From positions 1 to 12,262 of the forward strand of contig JAPLJE010000290.1 in the NCBI GenBank assembly GCA_026388755.1: a stretch of 12,262 nt of DNA. Direction: 5' to 3'. Position 1 is the first letter of the stretch; the number at the start of each line of letters is the position of its first letter. This document shows, piece after piece, positions 1 to 6,953 of the stretch. Source of the stretch: Deltaproteobacteria bacterium (lineage in GTDB: Bacteria > Desulfobacterota > Desulfobacteria > Desulfobacterales > Desulfatirhabdiaceae). The notes below the pieces were generated by a model. That model had not been told where the DNA came from. It worked only from the letters and a program-made list of their open reading frames with translations, and did not search any database. The position numbers and the translations under genes are program-made.

Positions 1-1
1 A

Positions 2-166
2 TTCGATGCACATGCGGTTGGCAGCGTCATCGACCGGAGGGGCCTGAATCGCAATCTTGAGGGCATCCCCGTGAAGACCGATGATCCGGTTTCGGGAAGA
101 TCGGGGTTGAACATAAATTTTGATGACGATGCCCTGCGACGTTTCCTGAAAAAAGTTCGGTTTTGA
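2..166 (+). CDS. C-terminal 54 residues of an unidentified protein (5' end outside window)
   Basis: An open frame runs from the window edge to a TGA at 164-166 and encodes the last 54 residues of a protein that begins upstream. The tail is charged, with an Asp-rich stretch followed by a basic end (ALRRFLKKVRF). I see no transmembrane segment and no motif I can name, so no function is given. It is too short for a typical ORF cutoff, but the codons read plausibly and it stops 14 bp before the convergent stop of the thioesterase gene, which fits a real gene end. No hairpin-plus-T-tract terminator is visible between the two stops. Confidence 0.55.
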   Translation, partial: FDAHAVGSVIDRRGLNRNLEGIPVKTDDPVSGRSGLNINFDDDALRRFLKKVRF

Positions 167-180
167 GTTCAGATAACAAC

Positions 181-597
181 CTATCCGGTGAAGATGGAAT
201 GCTTACGGATGAGCTCGGTGAAAAAATCCGGCGGCCGGACCACTTTGCCGGTTTTGTCCATGAACGCATGCCGTGTATAGCCTCTGGCAAGCGGCCGGGC
301 TCCGTTTTCATCGAAGACAGTATAATCGAATTTGATGCCGCCCCGAATGCTGCTGTCGAGTGAGGTTTCAATCATAAGCAGATCATCATACTGAACCGGA
401 TAAAGAAATTTGCAATGCAGTTCGGATACGGGAAGAAAAAAACCGCGAGTTTCAATTTCCTTGTAGGGAAGGCCAATATAACGAAACATTTCCGCGCGTG
501 CGGTTTCAAACCATCTGAAATAATTGGCGTGATAACCGAAGCCCATTTTGTCGGTGTCGCCGTAGATAACGCGGTAAGGAGTTCGATGGGTTAACAT
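181..597 (-). CDS. Acyl-CoA thioesterase, 4-hydroxybenzoyl-CoA thioesterase/YbgC family
   Basis: The 138-residue product is a single hotdog-fold domain, the usual size for the YbgC/FadM/4-HBT group. These enzymes hydrolyse acyl-CoA or aryl-CoA thioesters in the cytoplasm. The diagnostic N-terminal motif is present at residues 12-31 (YGDTDKMG, then H23, N25, Y26 and E31). Asp16 matches the catalytic Asp of YbgC/4-HBT. The substrate cannot be told from sequence. It is the last gene of the alaC-hom-thrH direction, 24 bp after the thrH stop, and so probably cotranscribed. The ATG at 597 leaves the catalytic motif at the expected distance, but its ribosome site is weak (GGA). It may be a housekeeping thioesterase unrelated to amino-acid synthesis. 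Confidence 0.9.
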   Translation of the reverse strand: MLTHRTPYRVIYGDTDKMGFGYHANYFRWFETARAEMFRYIGLPYKEIETRGFFLPVSELHCKFLYPVQYDDLLMIETSLDSSIRGGIKFDYTVFDENGARPLARGYTRHAFMDKTGKVVRPPDFFTELIRKHSIFTG

Positions 598-621
598 CAG
601 GGTCCGTTATAGAAAATAACA

Positions 622-1227
622 CTATTCGTTGATGATGGATTGAATCAATTCTTTCAAGCTGTCGTAGCCATGGGTAACCGGAAATTCGGGAAATTCCCGG
701 ATGACGTTTTCAGGCGGCCTGAACAAGAGCCCCCTGTCAGCAGCTTTCAGCATGGCAATGTCGTTATAGGAATCCCCCATGGCGATAATCTGGTAATTCA
801 GGCTTTTCAGTGCAAGCGTGGTATTTTCTTTGGCCCGCTGCTGACGAAGATCGTAGCTGGCGATCATGCCGCTGGCATCAACTGTCAGGGAATGACAAAA
901 AAGGGTGGGCCAGCGCAGTTTTTTCATCATGGGGCCGGCAAACTCCTTGAATGTATCGGATACCACGATCACCTGGGTGATAGACCGAAGCCAGTCCAGG
1001 AATTCCAGCGCCCCTTCAAGCGGGTTCATGGTGTCGATGACTGCCTGAATATCCGAAAGTTTCAGGTGGTTTTCCTTAAGGATTTGAAGGCGTTTATTCA
1101 TCAGAACATCATAATCGGAAATATCGCGGGTTGTGAGCCGAAGTTCATGAATACCGGTTTTTTCCGCAACATTTATCCAGATTTCGGGAATAAAAACGCC
1201 TTCCAAGTCTGAACACACAATATACAT
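622..1227 (-). CDS. thrH: ThrH: phosphoserine phosphatase / homoserine phosphotransferase
   Basis: This 201-residue HAD-superfamily protein closely matches remembered Pseudomonas ThrH along its whole length. Visible motifs are the nucleophile motif DLEG (Asp7, Glu9), PEIW (14-17), TTRDI and YDVLM (32-43), motif II Ser90-Asp91-Thr92, motif III Lys141, motif IV GDSYND (151-156) and PENVIREFP (172-180). In Pseudomonas, ThrH dephosphorylates phosphoserine and can pass the phosphate to homoserine, giving O-phosphohomoserine for threonine synthase. Its place directly after hom supports that second role here. The ATG is preceded by GTGAGG four bases upstream. The 68-bp gap to hom contains a run of nine C and seven T on the coding strand. 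Confidence 0.93.
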   Translation of the reverse strand: MYIVCSDLEGVFIPEIWINVAEKTGIHELRLTTRDISDYDVLMNKRLQILKENHLKLSDIQAVIDTMNPLEGALEFLDWLRSITQVIVVSDTFKEFAGPMMKKLRWPTLFCHSLTVDASGMIASYDLRQQRAKENTTLALKSLNYQIIAMGDSYNDIAMLKAADRGLLFRPPENVIREFPEFPVTHGYDSLKELIQSIINE

Positions 1228-1295
1228 AATGCCTCACAAAAAAAGGGGGGGGGTAGAGACGCATAAACCCTATCTCTCATTCGTCTCTCTTAAAA

Positions 1296-2612
1296 TTAAA
1301 CCGAGCCGTTAGAATCTTCCACGCGGATCAATGCCGGCATGTCACTGACAACCTCCAGATGAACAATCTCGGAAAGGGCAAGCTGAACATTGGATTCCTT
1401 GGCCAGGTGCGTCATCATGACCAGCGGAACCGAACCGCCGGACTTGCGGCCTTTTTGGTGCACGGATTTCAGGCTGATGCCGTGGTTTCCCAAAATTCCC
1501 GAAATTTTAGACAGCACGCCGGGTTGGTCAAGAGCGGCGAACCGAAAATAATAGTGAGAGATGATTTCATCAACCGGCATCACCGGAATCCTGTGAATGT
1601 GATCCTTCTGATAGGAAAGCAGCGGCACCCTGCCGATAGAGCCGGTCAAAAGGTTTCTGGCAATGTCAACCACATCGCTGACAACAGCGCTGGCAGTTGG
1701 CATCATGCCCGCGCCTTTGCCATAGAGCAGGATATCCCCCACGGCATCGCCCGTTATGGTTATGGCATTCAGCGGACCATTAACGCTGGACAGCAGATTG
1801 TCAAAGGGAATCATGGTCGGATGAACACGGGCTTCGACGGCGTTGCCTCTGTTTTTACTGATCGCCAGCAGCTTGATTTTATAGCCGAACTGTCCGGCGA
1901 ATTCAATGTCCAGGGGGGTGATTTTGGATATACCTTCAACATAAATATCATCGAGGCAAAGATCGGCCCCATAAGCCAGAGAGGTCAGAATCGCCAGTTT
2001 GTGGGCCGTGTCAAAGCCCTCGACATCCAGAGTGGGGTCTGCTTCCGCAAATCCCTTGCTCTTGGCTTTTGCCAGGGCGGTTTCAAACGTGTCTCCGTCA
2101 TCGGTAATTTTGGATAGAATGTAGTTGCAGGTTCCATTCAGGATTCCGGACATGGCCTGGATCTGGTTTCCGACAAGCGATTCCCGAAGCGTTTTGATCA
2201 CCGGCATACATCCGCCGACGCTGGCCTCAAAGGCAAGCTCAACCCCTTTGTCTGCAGCAATTTGAAAAAGGCTGTTCCCCTCGCTGGCCAGAAGGGCCTT
2301 GTTGGCCGTGACAATATGTTTTCCATTGGCGATGGCTTTTAAAATCAAGGTCTTGGCAATGCCCAGGCCGCCGATGGTTTCAATGACAATATCAATATCC
2401 GGATCTGTGACAATCAAATCCGCATCCGTCGTCAGCACATCTTTTTCAAATAGAACTCCCCGGTCGCGCTCAATGTCGATATCGGCGACGCGTTTCAGGT
2501 TGAGCGCAGCACCCACTCGGGAACGGATGACCTCTTGATTCTGGATCAGGATTTTGGCAATGCCGGTTCCGACCGTGCCGCAACCCAAAAGTCCAATGTT
2601 TATTGTTTTCAT
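1296..2612 (-). CDS. hom: Homoserine dehydrogenase with C-terminal ACT domain
   Basis: Reduces aspartate semialdehyde to homoserine with NAD(P)H, the branch step to threonine and methionine. The 438 residues show an N-terminal Rossmann motif GLLGCGTVGTG (7-17), TANKALLA with Lys105, the catalytic-domain segment EADPTLDVEGFDTAHKL with Asp196 and Lys205, YGKGAGMMPTASAVVSD (297-313), and a C-terminal ACT domain (about 353-428, DQPGVLSKIS), usually the site of threonine feedback. This is the monofunctional form, with no aspartokinase. I chose the ATG at 2612: it gives the Rossmann fold its normal N-terminus, lies one base after the alaC TAG, and has AAAGG about 10 bases upstream. The frame stays open to an ATG at 2744, but that adds 44 residues with no family match inside alaC. 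Confidence 0.95.
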   Translation of the reverse strand: MKTINIGLLGCGTVGTGIAKILIQNQEVIRSRVGAALNLKRVADIDIERDRGVLFEKDVLTTDADLIVTDPDIDIVIETIGGLGIAKTLILKAIANGKHIVTANKALLASEGNSLFQIAADKGVELAFEASVGGCMPVIKTLRESLVGNQIQAMSGILNGTCNYILSKITDDGDTFETALAKAKSKGFAEADPTLDVEGFDTAHKLAILTSLAYGADLCLDDIYVEGISKITPLDIEFAGQFGYKIKLLAISKNRGNAVEARVHPTMIPFDNLLSSVNGPLNAITITGDAVGDILLYGKGAGMMPTASAVVSDVVDIARNLLTGSIGRVPLLSYQKDHIHRIPVMPVDEIISHYYFRFAALDQPGVLSKISGILGNHGISLKSVHQKGRKSGGSVPLVMMTHLAKESNVQLALSEIVHLEVVSDMPALIRVEDSNGSV

Positions 2613-2613
2613 G

Positions 2614-3780
2614 CTACATGACCTTTCGAATGCCCCGGACGGCCTGATTGATCCGCATGGGATTTTCAATAAGGGCAAACCGGACGTATTCGTCGCCGTA
2701 TTCGCCAAAACCCAGGCCAGGGGATACCGCCACCTGGGTTTCATGAATCAAAAATTTCGCAAATTCCACGGAACCCATTTTGACGAATCTGTCGGGAATT
2801 TTAGCCCATACGAACATGGTCCCTTTAGGGCTTTTAATTTCCCAGCCAATCCGGTTAAGACCGGAAATCAGCGCGTCCCTTCTTTCCATATAAGTGTCCC
2901 GGATTTCCTGAACACATTCCTGGGGGCCGTTCAAGGCGATGATGGAGGCGATTTGAATGGGTTGAAAAACGCCATAATCGAGATAGCTTTTGATGCGCTT
3001 TAATGCGCCAACGGTTTCGGCGTTTCCCACACAGAATCCCATGCGCCAACCCGCCATGCTGTAGCTTTTGGACAGGGAAAAAAATTCCACTCCCACATCC
3101 TTTGCGCCTTTGGCCTGTAGAAAACTAGGCGCCTTATAGCCGTCAAAAGTCAGATCCGCATAGGCAAAATCATGGATGATCAGCATATCATGCTCTTTGG
3201 CGTAGTCCACGATTTTCTGGAAAAAATCCAGATCAACGACTTCCGTGGTCGGGTTGTGGGGATAGGAAATGATGAGCACCTTTGGCCGTGGCCAGGTCTG
3301 TTTGGTGGCGTTGATCAGGTTTTCGAAAAAATCACAGCCCGGACCCACGGGAATTCCCCGGACATCACCGCCGGCAATGATGGCGGAATAGGGGTGAATC
3401 GGATAGGTGGGGTTGGGGGTAAAGACCACATCGCCCGGCCGAATGGTGACCAAAACCAGGTGGGAGAGGCCTTCCTTGATACCGATGGTCACAATCGCTT
3501 CTGAATCCGGATCGATATCCACATCAAAGCGCCTTTTGTACCACTCAGATATGGCCAGCCGCAGTCGGGTGATTCCCATCGAAGCGGAATAACGATGGTT
3601 ATGGGGTTTTTGCGCCGCTTCAATCAATTTGTCGACAATATGGCGGGGCGTCCCCAGATCCGGGTTGCCCATTCCCAGATCAATGATATCTTTTCCCGCA
3701 TGTCTGGCTTCCATCTTGATTTTGTTGACTGTAGCAAAAACATAAGGCGGCAGTCGGTCCAACCTGGCAAATTTGGTCAT
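2614..3780 (-). CDS. alaC: PLP-dependent class I aminotransferase, AlaC/YfdZ type
   Basis: A 388-residue fold-type I aminotransferase that resembles E. coli AlaC from end to end. Shared landmarks are [11 protein letters not shown] (6-16), MGNPD (37-41), NPTYPIH (123-129), Asn176 in PHNPT, Asp204 and Tyr207 in HDFAYAD, the PLP Schiff-base Lys238 in [15 protein letters not shown], and the substrate-carboxylate Arg367 in VRFALIEN. AlaC makes alanine from pyruvate and glutamate. Related family members act on other amino acids, so the substrate is inferred. Its one-base spacing to hom means translational coupling is likely, and an aspartate-pathway role, such as supplying aspartate, is also possible. 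The ATG at 3780 has a good AGAGGTG ribosome site. It is the first gene of the operon. Confidence 0.9.
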   Translation of the reverse strand: MTKFARLDRLPPYVFATVNKIKMEARHAGKDIIDLGMGNPDLGTPRHIVDKLIEAAQKPHNHRYSASMGITRLRLAISEWYKRRFDVDIDPDSEAIVTIGIKEGLSHLVLVTIRPGDVVFTPNPTYPIHPYSAIIAGGDVRGIPVGPGCDFFENLINATKQTWPRPKVLIISYPHNPTTEVVDLDFFQKIVDYAKEHDMLIIHDFAYADLTFDGYKAPSFLQAKGAKDVGVEFFSLSKSYSMAGWRMGFCVGNAETVGALKRIKSYLDYGVFQPIQIASIIALNGPQECVQEIRDTYMERRDALISGLNRIGWEIKSPKGTMFVWAKIPDRFVKMGSVEFAKFLIHETQVAVSPGLGFGEYGDEYVRFALIENPMRINQAVRGIRKVM

Positions 3781-3833
3781 GATACACCTCTGAAGACAGG
3801 GTTATAAACCGTCATTAATTTAACGAATGTTTC

Positions 3834-3872
3834 ATGATTTAAGTGTTGTCTGACACCTGACACCTAAATCAT
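3834..3872. repeat. 39-bp inverted repeat with 13-bp arms upstream of alaC
   Basis: The arms 3834-3846 (ATGATTTAAGTGT) and 3860-3872 (ACACCTAAATCAT) are complementary at 12 of 13 positions. In the alaC-sense RNA the odd position would be a G-U pair. The 13-base loop contains TGTCTGACA, itself a short dyad, and overlaps a direct repeat of TGACACC (3851-3857 and 3858-3864). There is no T-tract on either side in either direction, so a simple Rho-independent terminator is unlikely. It lies in the predicted alaC leader. It could be a leader structure, an operator, or one copy of a dispersed intergenic repeat. Confidence 0.7.
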
Positions 3873-3923
3873 TTAACCCCGATTTGACTTAATCAACTCT
3901 TCTTGTTAGAAAATCAATGCTAT

Positions 3924-3952
3924 TTCATACAATACAACGCTCTGCATGTCAA
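3924..3952 (-). promoter_or_regulatory. Candidate sigma-70 promoter for the alaC-hom-thrH operon
   Basis: On the minus strand a perfect TTGACA (3952-3947) is followed after 17 bases by TATGAA (3929-3924), which matches the -10 consensus at 4 of 6 positions. Transcription would start near 3917 and give a leader of about 135 nt containing the 3834-3872 hairpin. This is a consensus match only. Confidence 0.5.
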
Positions 3953-3960
3953 AAAATGTT

Positions 3961-3989
3961 TTGACTTTTAAGCCAAAAATGTTTAGATA
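3961..3989 (+). promoter_or_regulatory. Weak candidate promoter for purM
   Basis: TTGACT (3961-3966) is followed after 17 bases by TAGATA (3984-3989). The -35 match is 5 of 6, but the -10 match is only 3 of 6. It sits back-to-back with the candidate alaC promoter, with the two -35 boxes 8 bp apart. purM begins 45 bp further on and has its own AAGGAG ribosome site at 4023-4028. Confidence 0.3.
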
Positions 3990-4034
3990 TTCCGAATAAT
4001 TTCAAGTTTTTCGTCCATTATCAAGGAGATAATC

Positions 4035-5078
4035 ATGACCAAGTCTCTAACCTACGCGGATGCAGGCGTAGATATTGATAGATCAAACGATTTGATACGC
4101 ACGATCAAATCCATCGCCAGCCACACCCCGCGAACCGGTGTGATGGGGGAAATCGGTGGATTTGGTGGTTTGTTTTCGCTCAACCGGACCAATATTGAAA
4201 GACCTGTTCTGGTCAGCTCAACAGATGGGGTGGGTACCAAACTCAAGATCGCTTTCATGATGGATAAGCATGATACAATAGGCATTGATCTGGTGGCCAT
4301 GAGTGTCAATGATGTGGTGGTTCAGGGCGCAAAACCGCTTTTTTTTCTGGATTATCTGGCCGTGGGCTTCCTGAGAATGGAAGTGGCCGCCGATATTATA
4401 AAGGGGATTGGCGAAGGATGTCGGCAGGCCAATTGCGCGCTGATCGGCGGAGAAACCGCGGAAATGCCCGGAATCTATCAGGACAATGAGTACGACCTGG
4501 CTGGTTTTGCTGTCGGGCTTGTGGATAACAGCAGGATTATCGATGGCTCTGAAATCAGGGTAGGTCATAAACTGATCGGCATTTCATCCAGCGGGCTTCA
4601 CAGCAATGGGTATTCTCTGGTTCGAAAAATCTGCTTTGATGTATTAAAACTGTCGGTAGATGCCTATGTTCCGGATCTGGGGAAAACCCTGGGTGAAGAG
4701 CTGCTGACGCCTACCCGGATATATTCAGAAATCATTCTGATGCTGATTCGGGATCTTCCCATTCACGGCCTTGCCCACATTACGGGTGGCGGTATTTCTG
4801 AAAATGTTGTCAGAATCCTTCCCCGGTCTTGCAAAGTGCTGATCAGAAAGGGCTGCTGGTCGATCCCTCCGATCTTTAAATTTCTTCAGGATGCAGGAAA
4901 CGTCTCGGATGCGGAAATGATGCGCACCTTCAATAACGGCATTGGAATGATTGTGGTTGTTCCGGAGCAGGCCGTTCAGGATGTGCTGGAGCGATTAAAC
5001 GGTGCGGAGGTCCAGGCGTTTTTGATGGGAGAAGTCGTTGAGAGAAAAGAAACAGAGGAAAGAATTGCCTGGATATGA
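4035..5078 (+). CDS. purM: Phosphoribosylformylglycinamidine cyclo-ligase (AIR synthetase)
   Basis: Carries out the fifth step of de novo purine synthesis: ATP-dependent ring closure of FGAM to aminoimidazole ribonucleotide in the cytoplasm. The 347-residue length is normal. PurM motifs are the start YADAGVDID (7-15), GGFGGLF (41-47), STDGVGTKL (62-70), Asn92-Asp93, GGETAEMPG (138-146), GISSSGLHSNGYSLVR (182-197) and a later HITGGGISENVVRILP. AAGGAG lies 6 bases before the ATG. The next gene starts 45 bp downstream on the same strand with no visible terminator between, so read-through is likely. No other purine gene is in the window. Confidence 0.96.
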   Translation: MTKSLTYADAGVDIDRSNDLIRTIKSIASHTPRTGVMGEIGGFGGLFSLNRTNIERPVLVSSTDGVGTKLKIAFMMDKHDTIGIDLVAMSVNDVVVQGAKPLFFLDYLAVGFLRMEVAADIIKGIGEGCRQANCALIGGETAEMPGIYQDNEYDLAGFAVGLVDNSRIIDGSEIRVGHKLIGISSSGLHSNGYSLVRKICFDVLKLSVDAYVPDLGKTLGEELLTPTRIYSEIILMLIRDLPIHGLAHITGGGISENVVRILPRSCKVLIRKGCWSIPPIFKFLQDAGNVSDAEMMRTFNNGIGMIVVVPEQAVQDVLERLNGAEVQAFLMGEVVERKETEERIAWI

Positions 5079-5123
5079 CTCTGTAAACCGGCTTGATGCT
5101 TCATTGTCGGCAGACGGTTTTTT

Positions 5124-6953
5124 ATGACCCTTCTGCTCCCTGGAATATCCTTTATCATTTGCCTGATTCTGACGCCGCTCGTCCGGCATATTGCCCTGAA
5201 AAAGGGCTGGATGGCACGTCCTGCTGAAGACCGTTGGCATAATAAACCAACGGCGCTGTTCGGAGGGATTGCCATTTACCTCGCAGCCGCCATTCCCCTG
5301 TTTGTCATTTCGGATTTCAGCGCCATACTTCTTCCCCTGACAGATCTGCCGAAATCCGCAGCTCTTTCTTCTTTTGCACCGGTCTTGTGCATTGGCATCA
5401 CACTCATGTTTTTACTGGGATTTATGGATGATGTGATGCAGTTAAAACCCCAGAGCAAGTTGCTGGGCCAGATTCTGGTCGCATCCCTGATAGTGTTTCT
5501 AGGTTTCAGGCTTCAGTGGGTGACTTCGCTGACACTGGACACTCTGTTGACCATTTTCTGGATCGTGGGAATCACCAATGCCTTTAACCTGCTGGATAAC
5601 ATGGATGGTCTTTGCGCGGGGACCGGCATGATTGCCGCTGGATTTCTGGCGGTCATTTTATCAGCAAGCAGCCCTGGATATGCTCAAGGTGCTGCCATTC
5701 TGGCGGGTGCCTCCGCTGCGTTTCTGGTGTATAATTTCAATCCGGCGTCCATTTTCATGGGCGACTGCGGCAGTCTGATGATCGGCTTTGGTATTTCGCT
5801 GCTCTGCCTGGGCCTGTCCGGGATGAGCGCTGGCAATTCCATGGCTTCCGTTGCGGTTCCGGTGATGATTGCCATGGTTCCCATACTCGATACCACGATG
5901 GTGACGCTGGTGAGGCTTCTCAGCGGGAGAAAGGCTTCAACCGGCGGCAAGGATCATACGTCCCATCGCTTGGTGCTGATGGGGTTCAGTGAAAAAACTG
6001 CCGTGCTGTTTTTATATGCGGTCGGGTTGGTATCCGGAACCGCTGCCATTTTTGTCAGCAGAAGCGATACCTTCACGTCACCGTCAGTCATTATTCCGGT
6101 GATCTTGTCGATTTTCCTTATGGGAATTTATCTGTCCCAGCTTCGCGTATATCCGGAAAAAGAGTTTTCCGTGCTTCGCGGCCGCACTTTTACCCCGATT
6201 CTTGTTGAGTTGACCTATAAAAAACAGATTGTTCTGGTTATTCTCGATTTTTCTCTCATTGCCTTTTCCTATTATCTTTCCTACCGGTTGAGATTTGATT
6301 CATTCCAGTTTCCCTATTATTTTAAGGTTTTTTTGAAGTCACTTCCGGCGGTGATTGCCTGTAAACTCACTGCATTTTTCTTGATGGGAGTGTACCGAAG
6401 CCTCTGGGGATATCTGAGTTCTAATGACGTTGCGGTTTATCTGAAGGCCTCTACTCTTGCCTCATTTCTTTCGATTACAGCTGTGACCTTTGTGTATCGG
6501 TTTGAAGATTTCTCAAAAGGCATTTTTATTGTGGACTGGTTCATCACTACCGGAGCCATCCTGGGGACCCGAGGGTTTTTCAGGCTGACCGGGGATGCCA
6601 TGAAACGAAAGGCGCTTTCCGGTGAACAGATTCTAATCTATGGGGCGGGAAGGGGTGGGGAAATCCTGCTGCGGGAAATCCTTCACAATAAACGGCTAAA
6701 AGTTAAACCTGTCGGTTTTATTGATGATGATCCACTAAAGACCGGGAAAAAACTTCAGGGATATTCAGTTCTGGGTACATTTGACAATCTGCAGTCGCTG
6801 GTTCAGCAAAAAGCGGTCACCAGCCTGCTCATTTCCTTCAGGGAGAATGATCCGGATCGGCTAAAGGCCATCCGTGCATTCTGCACGCAACATGATCTGG
6901 GCCTGAAGCAGTTCTCCATTCACATTGAAACCGTTGATCTTGACGAGCCATGA
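5124..6953 (+). CDS. Fusion: WecA/MraY-type phosphosugar transferase + FlaA1/WbpM-type N-terminal membrane-Rossmann region
   Basis: A 609-residue multi-pass membrane protein. Residues 1 to about 340 form a glycosyltransferase-4 (WecA/TagO) unit. This unit has RPAEDRWHNKPTALFGG (32-48), Asp102-Asp103, NAFNLLDNMDGL (152-163), FMGDCGS (211-217) and DHTSHRL (277-283), which suggests transfer of a sugar phosphate from a UDP-sugar to a polyprenyl phosphate. Residues about 365-490 hold four further hydrophobic segments. Residues about 500-609 form a nucleotide-binding domain with GAGRGGE (507-513) and GFIDDDP (531-537). This arrangement matches the N-terminal part of FlaA1/WbpM/PglF enzymes, but the protein ends before their catalytic dehydratase domain. 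The ATG at 5124 has no strong ribosome site, and an in-frame TGA at 5094 limits upstream starts. Likely role: starting a lipid-linked surface glycan. Confidence 0.87.
   Translation: MTLLLPGISFIICLILTPLVRHIALKKGWMARPAEDRWHNKPTALFGGIAIYLAAAIPLFVISDFSAILLPLTDLPKSAALSSFAPVLCIGITLMFLLGFMDDVMQLKPQSKLLGQILVASLIVFLGFRLQWVTSLTLDTLLTIFWIVGITNAFNLLDNMDGLCAGTGMIAAGFLAVILSASSPGYAQGAAILAGASAAFLVYNFNPASIFMGDCGSLMIGFGISLLCLGLSGMSAGNSMASVAVPVMIAMVPILDTTMVTLVRLLSGRKASTGGKDHTSHRLVLMGFSEKTAVLFLYAVGLVSGTAAIFVSRSDTFTSPSVIIPVILSIFLMGIYLSQLRVYPEKEFSVLRGRTFTPILVELTYKKQIVLVILDFSLIAFSYYLSYRLRFDSFQFPYYFKVFLKSLPAVIACKLTAFFLMGVYRSLWGYLSSNDVAVYLKASTLASFLSITAVTFVYRFEDFSKGIFIVDWFITTGAILGTRGFFRLTGDAMKRKALSGEQILIYGAGRGGEILLREILHNKRLKVKPVGFIDDDPLKTGKKLQGYSVLGTFDNLQSLVQQKAVTSLLISFRENDPDRLKAIRAFCTQHDLGLKQFSIHIETVDLDEP

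Noticed and set aside
640..1212. 190-codon plus-strand open frame opposite thrH
   Set aside because: It is antisense to a clear gene, has low-complexity reading and no recognisable motif: a shadow frame.
1359..2117. 252-codon plus-strand open frame opposite hom
   Set aside because: Antisense to hom, which has every catalytic motif; no domain is seen in the shadow.
2613..2744. 44-residue N-terminal extension of homoserine dehydrogenase from the ATG at 2744
   Set aside because: It overlaps alaC in another frame, has no family resemblance, and the ATG at 2612 has a good ribosome site and gives the normal Rossmann start.
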